Below, one piece after another: positions 22,717 through 33,671 of a DNA stretch of 64,000 bases (positions are counted from its first letter, which is position 1; each line of letters begins with the position of its first letter). A program made the translations under genes and the position numbers. The DNA lies in assembly GCF_002575655.3 (NCBI RefSeq), contig NC_053038.3, forward strand, positions 205,952,730 through 206,016,729. The letters are read 5' to 3'. Below the pieces are notes generated by a model, which searched no databases, had not been told where the DNA came from, and was given only the letters and a program-made list of their open reading frames with translations. The DNA comes from Aegilops tauschii subsp. strangulata (taxonomy: Eukaryota; Streptophyta; Magnoliopsida; Poales; Poaceae).

Positions 22717-22816
22717 GTCTAGACACGCCTCCTTCGTTTTACTACATCCCTGCCTTTTTGTTGTGTTAGATCAAGTGTTTTGGGCTGTGCATGGGAGTCG
22801 AGATCTATCAACCGCT

Positions 22817-22819
<3 letters not shown>

Positions 22820-22863
<44 letters not shown>
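22820..22863 (+). repeat. (TG)22 microsatellite
   Basis: An uninterrupted dinucleotide run of about 44 bp in the intron, about 100 bp after exon 1. Likely length-variable. Confidence 0.97.
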
Positions 22864-22864
<1 letters not shown>

Positions 22865-23485
22865 TCTCAAATTTTGAGGCTGTTTGGCACCGATCGTGGT
22901 GCCCAGGTCAATAATGTTGAGAAGAACGATGTTCCTTGCTTGCTTACGCCTTGGAGTTGAAACGTTACATGATTCCTTGCTTCATGTTGAATTACTGCAA
23001 CCTTGACTCATATGGTCATGCAAATATCATAAGGTTGGTTCACATAGGCACAGGGTCAAGAGGGATTGTGACGCCAAAAATATCCATTCTGTTATGAATT
23101 TAATAAATTGTAAAAGGGGTTATCCACAGAGGAAAGTTTGGGTTGTGAAATAGAGAATCCCGAGTTGCACCGACGTGGCACCTTCCCATTGTCCCTTGCC
23201 GCTCTGACGCAGCTAATTCCACAACCCCCAAGCTCTGCTTCTTGCGCCTAGAAACCACCATCACCGTCGACGCCACCGCCGCCACAACATCAACACATCA
23301 TCCACCCGCGTGCGAAGAGACACCTACTTGCTGCTTTATCTGCTCCAATGGCGAACTTCTCGGTGCGCCCCTTCGAGTTTGCTCTGGTGGGCTCTCACTT
23401 ATGAGAGAAGGCCTGATCATCGCGTCTGGAGGCACATCATGGTGGTCAACGACCATCCCATCATGGAGACACATCATGGTGATCT

Positions 23486-24475
23486 CACTAAAAAGCACGG
23501 ACATGGGAACGGAAAGTCGGGGATACGCATACGGGGATACGGGATACGGCATTTTCCAAAAACAGCCATTCGGGGATACGGTGAGCATATATAAAATAAA
23601 ATAAAAATATGTCATGTAATATAGAGTTAATACAGAAAATAAAGGAGAAAAAGATTAGAATAGAGATACTGCCCCATTCGGTGTCTCTTTTATCAAGTGC
23701 TTGATTGATCCTTGTCCCACCATGTCATTGCAAGTTGCATCTTGCAAAACACCAGGACCAGACTGCCCTTCACTCTCACCCACGGACGATTGGCTACCGG
23801 CTGTGCCACTCCCAGGTGCCATGCTCTACAAGCATTCAAGAGCAGGATGATATTAAGCTAGCAAAAAGAAGCACTGAAGCAGACAAGCAGTACTACACTA
23901 GTAGTGTAGTACACTACTACTACAATCTACAGGCATTCAAAGAGCAGCAGCTAGCAAGCAGCAAGCACAACATCCAGCAGCTTAATGGAAGATCAAATCT
24001 GAATAAAACAGGTCAAGAAGTGGAGGAGAGGCTGTTAGTTCAGGGATTGGGGAGGGTTACCTGCCATCAGGAGAAGAGGCTGCTGCCTCCTGGTGTGGGG
24101 GTAGTGGTGGCCGGTCGGATCCAAGCATCGCCGACGGCGGCGGCGGCGGCTTCGTTCCAGGAGGTGGCGGCTTCGATCCAGAAGAGACTGGGACCTGGGA
24201 CTGGGAGTCCCTCGTTGTTGCATGTGTGGAGAGCTGCGTGCTATTCCTGCAAAAATAGGGTTTCGTTTTGGGCCATGGCTGTTTTTGGGCCGGGCCGTAT
24301 CCCGTCCGTGTCACGTACGTGTCCCGCCGTGTCCCTGGGCTTTTTTCTTTTTTTTAATCAAAAATCAGGGGATACTGGGGGATACGCGTATCCAGCCGTA
24401 TCCCGCCGTGTCGCCGTATCCCGCCGTGTAGACACGGCCAATCGGCAATTCCTGCCGTGTCCGTGCTTTTTAGTA
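23486..24475. mobile_element. Non-autonomous TIR transposon (CACTA-like ends)
   Basis: Left end CACTAAAAAGCACGGACA and right end TGTCCGTGCTTTTTAGTA form terminal inverted repeats of about 16-18 bp. Just inside each end are many copies of GGATACG or its complement CGTATCC, a subterminal repeat pattern seen in CACTA and Mutator elements. The CACTA start favours the first class, but the right end reads TAGTA and no clean 3-bp target duplication is visible. There is no transposase. It interrupts LINE ORF1. Confidence 0.7.
23890..23912. repeat. Perfect short inverted repeat inside the TIR element
   Basis: Arms GTACTACACTA and TAGTGTAGTAC separated by one base. Confidence 0.9.
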
Positions 24476-27400
24476 TAAATGTATTGCCTTGTCTCTTCCA
24501 TCAGATTTGTCTTTTGGTTGCATTGGCTAGAGCATGCACTTCTACACCTCCATCAGAAGGGTTTTTGGGTTTTAGGCTTGCTGAGGTGTGCTGCATTATT
24601 AGGGATGGTTTTGGGTTTGCAGTTCTTGATGATTTTGTTTATCCGTTTGGAATCGGTTGTATTGCACTTCAGGATGTCAATACCCGTTATAATCTGATCA
24701 GAGAGGGGCTCCACCCATTCACTGAAGATTCATTGTTTTCTTTACTCCCGCATGATCAAGGACTGGAATGAGAACACCTGCTTTTGAGTATGAGGCTTGG
24801 ATTATGTTTCTGGCATTCCCGTTTGACTATCAGATGGATCACTACGTTCACAAAGCAGTGTTAAATTTTGGGAAACTTTGGTTTCGCCCTAGGCATAATA
24901 AGTCTATGCCCCCACAGTCTGCTGGTCACTTGTGTGGGGTTTGCTTCCTGAATTGGGGAGATCTTGGCCTGTTCCTGTGTATGTCCTTAATGGCAAGAAC
25001 ATCATACCGGACGTGGTTGACAATGAAGATGTTCCCCCACTGCTAAACGCATCACCTCATCCGTATAAATTGCCATATTGCATGCCCATGCAGTAGGCTA
25101 GGATTGATGCAACGAAGGCACAAATGATTCAGGCAGAGGCAGCCTGGAATGCTGTTCCACAGGATCATGAGGGTGTGCAGGACAATGGCTGTTTTTTTGC
25201 CAGTAATCCCCCGTAGTATACTGGTTTAGCTTTAGAAGGTACTTTGGATATTATGGGCAGTCTCCTATGGATGGAGTGCCTCAAGAGCACAACATTCAGG
25301 ACAATCTTTCTGATGTCTGGTCTGAATATGCTGAGGTGGAAGCTGCAACTGACAATTTTATTAATGGTGTGTACAATGCTCAGTTATTTTTTGTCAGGGC
25401 TGGAGGTGCATCCTCAACACTCATGATTCCGTTTGATGCACCTGTGTTGGGTTGGATTGGCTGTATGATAAAATTAATCTACACCTCATATCACAGCTGC
25501 ACCTGTTCTGAAGGAGCATGTTTCCCTCTCAACCCATTTGCCCTTATCAGAACACAGGTTGATAGTGTTTGCTTGGCTATTATTAACAATATTCGTCCTG
25601 AGAACCAGAGCTTTGATTTCTGCTTTGACACTCGCTTGGTTGATGGATTTGTGCTGGATTTTGATGTTTGGCGGTCTGCTACTCATTACTTGGAGTTCTT
25701 GCCGGCTCATGGAGGCAACACTTACAATTTGGACTGTCCTGGGCCTCTCAACGCCAGTGGTCGGTTTTAATGGACTTTAGATCAAGGGGACTTCTACAAA
25801 GGGGACTGGTCTTGTTAGGCCTCTTGATAGCCCAAGTAAGCGAAGGGAAGAAGTTTTGGTCCAACTATCAAACCTAAACTCTCCCGCGCCTGTCTCTGAA
25901 CATGTGGTTGAGCGTGCTGTTGGTGTTCAGACCTCTGAGCCTGTCGTGGTTGCTTCTCTTTGGACTGCACTGCAGAATGCGGAACACAATGAGCAGCTCC
26001 ATGTTGACACGACTTACCTTAGGCACAGCTCTAGTTCGACCAGATATGATGGTTTCAAGGTCAACCAGCTGACTCATATGGAAGTAACTGCTTCCAAGGT
26101 CAAGGACAGGAACGTGTCGGCTGCTAGGCCACCTGCCAAGGCCAAGACTGCCCTACTTGGCTCAACTGGTGTTCAGTCTGCCGTTCGTGATTGGATCCCT
26201 CCTACCACCATTGTCACTATGCAGAATGTTGGCACCAGGATGTGTGATGTCCCTCTCGAGGAGCTCTCCGTGAAGAAGCTGCTAGCCAGTCTTCAGGATG
26301 GCTCATCTTCGTCCTCCCCCAAGTAGTTCCATGCCAAGATTCAAGATCTGGAACGTCCTTTGCTGGAACGTTTGGGGAATAAATTCTGAGGACAAGCAAC
26401 TAGCTACCTGAAATGCTATTGATACAAGCGGTTGTGCTATCGTTTGTTTGCAAGAAACCAAGCGCTAGTCTTTTGATCGATCGTTTATTAAGTAGTCATG
26501 TCCTAAGAGATTTGACCAGTTTATCTCCTCCGCTGGGCTTCTGGAGGGTTAATTACTATTTGGAATAGTGTTGTTTTCGATGGGGTTAGTGTGTTTACTG
26601 AATCCTTTGCGCTAGGTGTGCATTTTACCTCTACACAATCAAACACTTCTTGGAAACTGGTGAATATCTTTGGCCCTTGTGGTGGCTCGGATAGGGAGCT
26701 TTTTACCTCAGGCTTTTTGATCTTGATATCTCAGATAATGAGGACTGACTGCTCCTAGGTGATTTTAATTTCATCCTTAGCCCTGAAAATTGTAATAAAC
26801 CTGGAGGTAATGCCAATGATATGCTTTTATTTCATGATTTCATCCCCACCCAATCCCTTATGGAATTGCCTATCAACGGTAGATCGTTTACATGGACATG
26901 CAGAACTTGCCCCCTCTTGAGCAACTGGACTGGTATTTTACCTCTGTTAATTGGACCTCTAATTATCCTAATACAATAGTGTCGCCATAGTGCAAACCAG
27001 TGTCAGATCACGTACCTTTTGTAGTGCCTATTGAATCTGCAGTGCCAAAAAGCAAAGTTTTTAGGTTCGGAAACTTCTGGGTGGATCATCATGGCTTTCA
27101 TGAAGTGGGGCATTCCTCCTGGTCCAAACCTTGCTTTGCAAAAAATTAGCTGCGTTGCTCATAAAAAACTAGAGAGATTGAGATATGCTCTCAAACATTG
27201 GAGTAGAGGTATTTCCCATTTATAGTTGCTTATTGAAAACACCAATTGGGCTCTGCTGGAAATTGATGACCTAGAAGAGAGAAGGGAACTCACCACACCT
27301 GAATGTAACTTCAGGGCTATTCTGATAAATCATCTGTTAAGATTGCTGAACTATAAGCAGCTATAATGGAAAAAACGTTGTATGGTGCGACACTTTCAGT

Positions 27401-27736
27401 TCAGAGATGGTAATACAATTTTCTCATTCAATAGCAACTGAACAATATTGTTCTGATTCCGTTGCTTCTCTGCAGCTACCTGACAACACTGTAGTGACAG
27501 ACCATGTTGGAAAGGAGGCTATTCTGTTTCAGGCTTTCAAGGAAAGACTTGGTCAGTCTGATCCGGTTAATATGCAGTTTGGTTTGGTTTCGGTCATGAC
27601 AAGAGTGGATGGGCTTGAGGAGCATCGGGCCCAGATGGATTCAACGGGTGTTTTCTGAAATCTTGTTGGCACCTCATTGAGCAAGACTTCTATCAGCTTT
27701 GCATGGATTTTCATGCTGACATCTTGACCTTGAGTG

Positions 27737-27909
27737 CCTAATGCCGAGCTTATTATTCTTGATTCCCAAGATCCATTCGCCTGAAACTGCTAGCGACTTT
27801 CGTCCTATTACATCGCTTGACAACACCTAATGCCGAGCTTATTACTCTTGATTCCCAAGATCCATTCGCCTGAAACTGCTAGCGACTTTCATCCTATTAC
27901 ATTGCTTAA
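27737..27909 (+). repeat. 89-bp tandem duplication inside LINE RT
   Basis: Bases from CCTAATGCCGAGCTTATTA (27737) recur from 27826 with only a few substitutions. The duplicated part covers the RT stretch encoding PKIHSPETASDF. It breaks the reading frame. Confidence 0.9.
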
Positions 27910-28979
27910 CTGTTGTTTGAAGATTATCACGAAGCTTCTTGCTAATCGTCTTCAGAAAGTGATTTTACGCATTGTTCATAGGAACCTGTATGACCTCCTT
28001 AAAGGGCGCATGATTCAAGACTATCTGGCATGGGCGTTCGAGTTAATTCATCAGTGTCTGGGAGAGATTATTATTCTTAAGTTGGATTTTGCCAAAGCGT
28101 TTGACATGATTGAGCATGAACCATTGATTGCCATTATGAAGCACATGGGGTTTTATGAGAAGTGGTTAGGCTAGATCAAGTGTATATTCTCCTCTGGCAA
28201 GTCATCTGTTTTATTGAATGGCACCCCCAGCAGACAGTTTGTTTGCAATGGTGGAGTGCGACAGCGTGATCCTCTCTGGCCATTGATCTTTGTGCTTGCG
28301 GCTGATCTCTTGCAGTCGGTGATCAACAAAGAGTTGATGAATGACTGGATCAAATTACCCATTCCATCGGCTGATGCTAATTTCTAGTGACTCAGTATGC
28401 CGATGATACGATTATGGTGATGTTGATGTCTCCGTGCCTTGTTCAAGCTAGCCGTATGAAAGAGATCTTGGTAAAATATGCAACATCCATTGGTCTCCGC
28501 ATCAACTTCCAGAAATCCACTCCGACCCCTTTGAATGTGGTGCCAGGCTAGAGTTATCTAGCCAGTATCTTTGGATGTGTGCTTGGCTCGATCTCGTTTA
28601 CTTATCTGGGTTTACCCATGGGCACTACTCGACCCACTGTTTCTGATATTATGCCGTTGGTAGCTTCCATGGAGAGAAGGCTCGCCACCACTACGTGTCT
28701 GCTCTTCTATGGGGCCAAGCTCACTTTGATGAACTCGGTGCTTAGAGCATCTCCAGCCGTTCGGCCCCCCAGGCCGCCGAAAAAGAGCCGCCTGGGGGCG
28801 AGCCGGCGCTAGATTGGCACGTGGGGGCAACTTTGTTCCCAGTCGTCGGCCCACAGGTCGCCCCGGGTTCGGCGATGTTGCGTACAAATATATGCAAACT
28901 CGGCGAAACTTCATTGAAATTTGTACAAAAACATGAAAACTTGCAAACTACGCCTAGCCGCCACCGCCGCCGCCGTCGT

Positions 28980-30008
28980 CTACATGCCGAGAAGCCTGTA
29001 GAAGCGGGTGTAGTCGCCGCCGTCGCCATCATCGTCGTCGTCGTCGCGCGCCTGGCTTGGGCCGGCGCCGTCCCTGCTGCAGCCCTGGCCAGGGTCACCG
29101 AGGTGCGGTGGCGCGCTGGACGGCCCGGCCTCGTCCTCCTCGTCGCGGTCGAGGACGATGACGCCGCCCTCCTCGCACCCGCGGCGCCGGGCCTGGAGCT
29201 CCGCGTACGCTCGGCGCTGGCGGCGTACCTGCTCCCGGACGTAGTCCTCCTTCACCCACTTGAGGGTGGACTCGTCGTCAGGGGCCGCCATCTCGGCGTG
29301 CTCCGGCTTCACCGGGAGCAGCCACGGCTCTGGCTTCGGCCCGACCAGGCGAAGGGAACCGCGTGGGGAGGGCCGGGCACCCTCGTTGATGACGAGGGCG
29401 CCGCTGCGTGTTCGGCGCCCGAGTGGCGTCTCCTTCGGCTCGGGCTTGACGGGGTGGAGCGTGGCCGGCGAGCCGGAGCCTGACGACGAGGACGGCCCCG
29501 GTTCCATCCGCCGCGGCGTCCAGGAGCTACCTCGGCGGCGAGAGAAGGACGGCCGTGGCGGGTACTCGAGGCGCGGCACGTTGCCGGTCTCGATGTGGTT
29601 GAGGACGGCCTCGAGGGTGCGGCCTGGCACGCCCCACCACTCACGCCGCCCGTCGGCGTTGAGGCGGCCCCGCGGGATGACGCCGTTGGTGGAGGCGATC
29701 TGCTCCTTGCGGCGGCGTTGGAAGTACATGGTCCAGAGGGTGTGGCTGTTGGCGGCGTAGCGCGGCTCGTTCCGCTGCTCCTCCGTCAGGGACGAGCGGA
29801 TGCGGGCGTTCTCGGCCCGCCGCGCCGTCCCTTCGGGCACCGGTGGCACCAGGACGCCGCCGACGCTCAGCCTCCACGTCCCCGGCACCTGCATGTCCGG
29901 GGGCGCCGGGTACTCGGCCTTGTAGAGCAGGCGCGCCTCCGGCTATTGGAGGTGGCGGCGGCCGAAGCCGTTCACCGCCCCGCCGTCGCCTGGGTACCTC
30001 TCGGCCAT
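28980..30008 (-). pseudogene. 342-codon ORF carried by Harbinger-like element 2 (unknown function), one stop
   Basis: Minus-strand ATG at 30008 (MAERYPGDGG), a TAG at codon 22 (29943-29945), then an open frame to TAG/TGA near 28980. Downstream Met 29894 gives a 304-residue product. A TATA box (GCTATAAAAG on -, 30100-30109) is about 95 bp upstream of the ATG. The protein has a Trp-containing central region (SHTLWTMYFQRRRKEQ, REWWGVPGRTLEAVLNHIE), a Pro/Ser-rich linker, an Arg/Glu helix (VREQVRRQRRAYAELQARRR) and an acidic Asp tail. No domain recognised. It is probably a captured gene or an element-encoded accessory protein. Confidence 0.6.
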
Positions 30009-30099
30009 CTTTCTCGCCGGCGGGAAGAGGGGAGAGTGTTGCTTTTTGCGCCGGAGAGGTGGGAAATGAGAGCTGTGGTGTCCACCGGCGGGGGGTCGC

Positions 30100-30109
30100 C
30101 TTTTATAGC
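30100..30109 (-). promoter_or_regulatory. TATA box for the ORF in Harbinger-like element 2
   Basis: GCTATAAAAG on the minus strand, inside the element, at normal promoter distance from the ATG at 30008. Confidence 0.6.
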
Positions 30110-31075
30110 CGTAGCTGGGCGGCGACGGGCTGCATGCCGGGCGACGCGTGGCGGGACGCGCGTCGCGGCGCGTTCACTGCGCCGCCCGTGAGGCATCAAT
30201 GGAGGCTGACCAGCGCGGCAGCCTCCGCATTGATTCCCGCGGGAACCGAGGCGATGAGGGCGACGAAGTGACGTCTCGCTGACTCGGCGGGCCCATCCTC
30301 TTTTGCGCCAAAATCGCTCACCCTGGCGCCCCCGGGCGCCCCCCAGCGCGCCGGGTTCGGCCTGGGTCCGCCGGCGCCAGTTTTCGCCCAAACCAGCGAA
30401 AAACGGGCTCTTGGGGGCGCGACTAGGCCGATTTTTGGGCGCCGGCGCGGAAAAATCGCCTGGGGAGGGCCTGTTGAGGGCGCGGCTGGAGATGCTCTTA
30501 CCTCCTTGGCCATGTATGCGATGTGCACTCTCAGTACAACCAAGAATAGTTGTGCACTCAGTACAAGTTGATGCCTCTAGAGGAGGAAAACTGGTGATGG
30601 AATGAAATGTAACTCTCTTGCTGCCTGGGATCTGGTGTGTCAACCCAAAGATAAAGGTAGTCTTGGGAGTTATCAACATCAAAATACAGAATCAGGGGTT
30701 GTTGCTCAAATACCTACATAAGTTCTATAACAGAGAGGATGTGCCTTGGCTGCAACTCATCTGGGCATCGTATTATGAGGATAAAATACCACACTCTAGC
30801 TCGTCTTGGTGGAGAGATGTGTCTTAATTACCTGATGACTATAGAGGAGTCACTAAAGTGGATGTTGGCAATGGTTATATTGTCCTTTTCTGGAAAGACT
30901 TGTGGCAAGATGATATACTTCTAACTCGCACCCCAGAGCCTACTCTTTTGCTAGGGCTGAGGATATATTTGTTCTGGACATGCTCTCAGCAAACACTGTA
31001 AGTGAGATTTTTCACCTACCTCTTTCCCTGCAGGCCAGGCAAGAGGTTCAGCATCTTCAGGACCTGAGTGCGGTC

Positions 31076-31771
31076 TAGGGGTGGGCATAAAAACCAAGTA
31101 ACCGAATGCCGAACCGAAACTGAAACCGAAAAAACTGAATTTTTGGTTTTTACGGCTGGTTCAGTAAAATTCGGTTTTCCTGTATGATAACCGAACGCAA
31201 ATCACTCGGTTCGGTGTGGAACTGTATAACCGAAAGAAAAACCGAAGCTAGTCCTATTGAGCCTCCGCGCGTCACGCGTCTCGCCAAGTCGTCGCTAGCG
31301 AGTAGCCACCACTCGCGGCCTCACAGCATACTGTGTACGAACAGCCCACGTGCGAGTTTTTTTAGCTAACCCATGTGCGAGTTAAGCCAGCCAACTACAC
31401 TAGGCCTTTTGCGTCATAATGGGCCTTCTATCTAAATTGCATGGCCCAGACGCAATAACGAATGCTTTTGAGCATTGGTGAAGTGTGCAGCGGGTTTGTT
31501 TAGTCCCACATCGCTTCCTTAAGCTCAAGGTGATAGTTTGCTCAGTTACATAAGAAGGCGGTGGCGCTCAGCGGAGATGCGCTCACATCTTCTTAGGTAG
31601 GGAAGTAAATGTTTGGTAAAAAATGATAACCAAACCGAATTAAACGGTTAACCGAAATTTCGTAGCTGTTTTAAGGTATTATTTTTGGTTAGCATTTTTG
31701 TAAACCGAATTTGAAAAAAAACCCGAATAGTATAAACCGAATTTTTGGTTTCTACCGAATGCCCACCCCTA
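31076..31771. mobile_element. TAGGGGTGGGCA-type MITE (probably hAT-related)
   Basis: Perfect 13-bp terminal inverted repeats TAGGGGTGGGCAT and ATGCCCACCCCTA. Just inside both ends are many AACCGAA/TTCGGTT repeats. The flanking 8-mers (GTGCGGTC and CATAGGTC) match at only four positions, so the target duplication is decayed or the class is different. It has no ORF. It lies in the LINE ORF2 remnant. Confidence 0.75.
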
Positions 31772-32429
31772 CATAGGTCAACCCTAGCAGTGAGAATCAT
31801 GATGTCTAGAGATGCATTTGGGGAAAATCATTTTCTTCTACAAGGTTCTACTCCTGTTGCTTCAATGGTGCTCAGGCAGATTAAGTGTTCCTATCGATCT
31901 GGAGGTCCAGCGGAAATATGAAGTGGAAAGTTTTTGTGTGGCTTTTGATGGTTGATAGGCTGAATACCAGGAATATGCTGAAACACAGACATTACAGAAT
32001 AACTGAGGATAATTTTAACCGCTTGATGTGCACTCCACCCTGAAGGAAACCCTAATGCATCATTTCTTCCACTTTGAGTTTGCCTTTGCTTGTTGCGAAA
32101 CGCTAGACATCTTATGGCCAAACACAGAGGATATATCTGAATTGATGCATTAAGGGCGAAGAGCATGGCTCAAACCTATGTTTATGGAGGTGTTTTCTGT
32201 GTCAGCTTGGAATATTTGGAAAGAAAGGAATGATAAGTTGTTCAGAGGGGTGCAACCTTCACACAATTTGTGGCTGGCTAGATTTAAGGGGGATTTTGCG
32301 TTGCTGAAGCATAGGGCTAACAAGAGGGTACATCCCTTTATTTCTTCCTTTCTTGAGTCTATTCATTGACATATTTGTAACCCTTAAAGCTCTGCCACTT
32401 TAGAACTAAGGTTTGGTCTCTTAGGTGAT

Positions 32430-32566
32430 TTTTTTTGATAGAAAGACTGTAAGGGAACCCCCTACAGTATAATTGGTGAAACCCAAATTACAAGTACCAT
32501 GCCTTGAACCTGGGTGGGTGGGAAGGCATCAACCCCTTCCCACCACTAGGCTATGCCTTAGTCTGC
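32430..32566 (-). mobile_element. tRNA-derived SINE, complete, with 14-bp target duplications
   Basis: Flanked by identical GTCTCTTAGGTGAT (32416-32429 and 32567-32580). On the minus strand it shows a pol III A box (TAGCCTAGTGG; plus coordinates 32543-32553), a B box like GGTTCAAGG (32502-32510) at normal spacing, and ends in an A run (T run at 32430-32436 on +). 137 bp long. Such SINEs are transcribed by RNA polymerase III and copied by LINE enzymes. This copy looks nearly undamaged. Confidence 0.93.
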
Positions 32567-32580
32567 GTCTCTTAGGTGAT

Positions 32581-33671
32581 TGCAAGGTTTTCTAGAGTTA
32601 GGTGCGGGCAAAATTACACATTTACTCAGAAATCTCAGCCTTTCTGTGTGCTTCTGGACTAGTTTGGATTTATCTATTTATCACAAAGTAGGAGTTGTTG
32701 TACAAGAGGGAAAGAAAGTAACAAGGGATCCGAAATACACGCACAGGTCCCGCGTCGTCCATGCAGGCGACTCGGGTGGCCACCCCGCCTAGTCTCCCTC
32801 CGCCTGCCCCGTCCCTCGCCGCAGCGAGCTGGAGTCGCCAGGGCAAAGCCCCTTGTGGTGACTAGCGGCGGTGGGAGCCCACCCGCGTGTGCGTGCTCCT
32901 CCCTCACCGCTTGTCTCACGCCAACACCAATGCCTGGCCCGCTGTCCGCGGCTGGTCCTGGCCTCCTTTGGCTTGCATCGTTGCCTCGTTTTATGGCGTG
33001 GCCATGGCTGCCCCGGCTAGCGTGAGCTCCATGACGGCTATCAACGGCGTGCGCGCGATCCCTGTGCGCCCTTCAGCGTTCTGGTCGCTGATCCGGCGGC
33101 TTCCGACCTTCGGCGCGTGTCATGCACTTTGCTTGATCCGGCAGCTAGGCCCAATTGCGATCGTGCGGGCTCGGCCGGAGCTGCACACGGGTGCTCAGGG
33201 GCGGCTGCTCCAGTGCATGGCATTAGGCGTTGGGTCCTGGTCGTCGAGCGCTTCGGTGGAGGTGGGCCAGGGGCCATGGGTGATGTGCGTAGGCGGGTTG
33301 TGGCCCTCTGGTTCTTGGCAAGCGGCGAGTGGACAGATCTGCCTTTCGTGCTCCTGTCCGACAATGTCGGCCCTTGGGCAGAGCTCTCTCTGGTGAGGTG
33401 GCAGTCAACGGCGAGGTGCTCCGCCGTCAGTGTTGGTCCATGCGGTGACCACTTCCGCCTGCGATGGCGGCCTCGCTTCGGATTGCGATAGCCACCGAAA
33501 GGTCTTTGCGAGGGTTACTCTATAGATTTGGTAAATTCATTTGATGGTGAGATGCAATCTATGGACGACGGCTTGACGCAGAGGGTATGATTGTGCAACA
33601 GTGACGGTCGGTTTTCTAGCCCAGCGCTTCCAGTTGCTATGTTCGCGGGAAAGTGGTGGCGATAACACATG
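32581..33671 (+). other. GC-rich sequence of uncertain origin, possibly a LINE or gene-derived repeat
   Basis: From about 32735 the base composition jumps to GC-rich. Several overlapping frames (for example 32887-33396 and 33117-33491) are open on both strands, as expected of GC-rich DNA, and none shows a domain. With 34262-34512 and 36367-36600, which ends in AATAAAA and resembles a cereal LINE tail, it may be one older retroelement split by later insertions. Low certainty. Confidence 0.3.

Larger units (their letters stand above)
23348..26326 (+). pseudogene. LINE ORF1 remnant
   Basis: ATG 23348 opens MANFSVRPFEFALVG but a TGA follows within 20 codons. After the TIR element (to 24475) pieces such as RDGFGFAVLDDFVYPFGIG and EYEAWIMFLAFPFDYQ follow, then frames 25267-25770 and 25856-26326, the last ending LEELSVKKLLASLQDG. 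Plant LINE ORF1 proteins bind the element RNA. Many stops and frameshifts leave no intact product. Confidence 0.65.
28745..30497 (-). mobile_element. Non-autonomous PIF/Harbinger-like element 2
   Basis: Perfect 15-bp terminal inverted repeats GAGCATCTCCAGCCG, flanked by TTA on both sides (28742-28744 and 30498-30500). It interrupts the LINE between readable RT segments. Its ends are homologous, in inverted orientation, to those of the element at 40293-42753, over roughly 100 bp at one end and 200 bp at the other, but the ORF inside differs. It has no transposase. Confidence 0.92.
26335..32369 (+). pseudogene. LINE ORF2 (endonuclease, reverse transcriptase, zf-RVT region) remnant
   Basis: Begins with the apurinic-type endonuclease signature WNVLCWNVWGIN near 26347, followed by VCLQETK with nearby stops. 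RT appears from about 27740: LIPKIHSPETASDF, LLNCCLKIITKLLANR, ILKLDFAKAFDMIEHE, GGVRQRDPLWPLIFVLAAD and TQYADDTIMVM near 28390, with the catalytic YADD kept. After the Harbinger-like insertion it resumes (GVINIKIQNQGLLLKYLHKF) and, after the MITE, ends with VSAWNIWKERNDKLFRG. Roughly a dozen stops and several frameshifts are visible. It would copy LINE RNA at the target site; this copy cannot. Confidence 0.8.
23060..32416 (+). mobile_element. Decayed L1-type LINE, interrupted by three DNA transposons
   Basis: ORF1-like and ORF2-like sequence lie in LINE order: an ORF1 starting MANFSVRPFEF, then an endonuclease start (WNVLCWNVWGIN), RT (FAKAFDMIEHE, YADDT) and a zf-RVT-type C-terminal region ending near 32369. 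The reading order resumes on the far side of each insertion: a TIR element (23486-24475), Harbinger-like element 2 (28745-30497) and a MITE (31076-31771). Both ends are approximate. The 3' end lies near the SINE insertion at 32416-32580, and no poly(A) or TSD was found for the LINE itself. Confidence 0.75.

Noticed and set aside
22314..22769. Alternative long frames over exon 1 of the TVP38/TMEM64-like gene
   Set aside because: Shadows of the GC-rich exon; only the frame from 22403 gives membrane helices and splices in phase to exon 2.
28821..29760. Plus-strand frames of 220 and 166 codons in Harbinger-like element 2
   Set aside because: Antisense shadows of the minus-strand ORF, which has the TATA box and the balanced protein composition.
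29972..30682. 236-codon minus-strand frame crossing the right end of Harbinger-like element 2
   Set aside because: It runs across the element border into LINE sequence, so it cannot be an original gene.
31497..31620. A U-snRNA gene downstream of the USE motif
   Set aside because: No match to an snRNA body, Sm site or terminator; only the upstream motif is present.
31068..31779. Clean 8-bp target duplication for the TAGGGGTGGGCA MITE
   Set aside because: Flanking 8-mers agree at only four positions.
32887..33491. Overlapping + and - frames up to 169 codons as genes
   Set aside because: High GC content opens several frames at once; composition is not protein-like and nothing is recognised.
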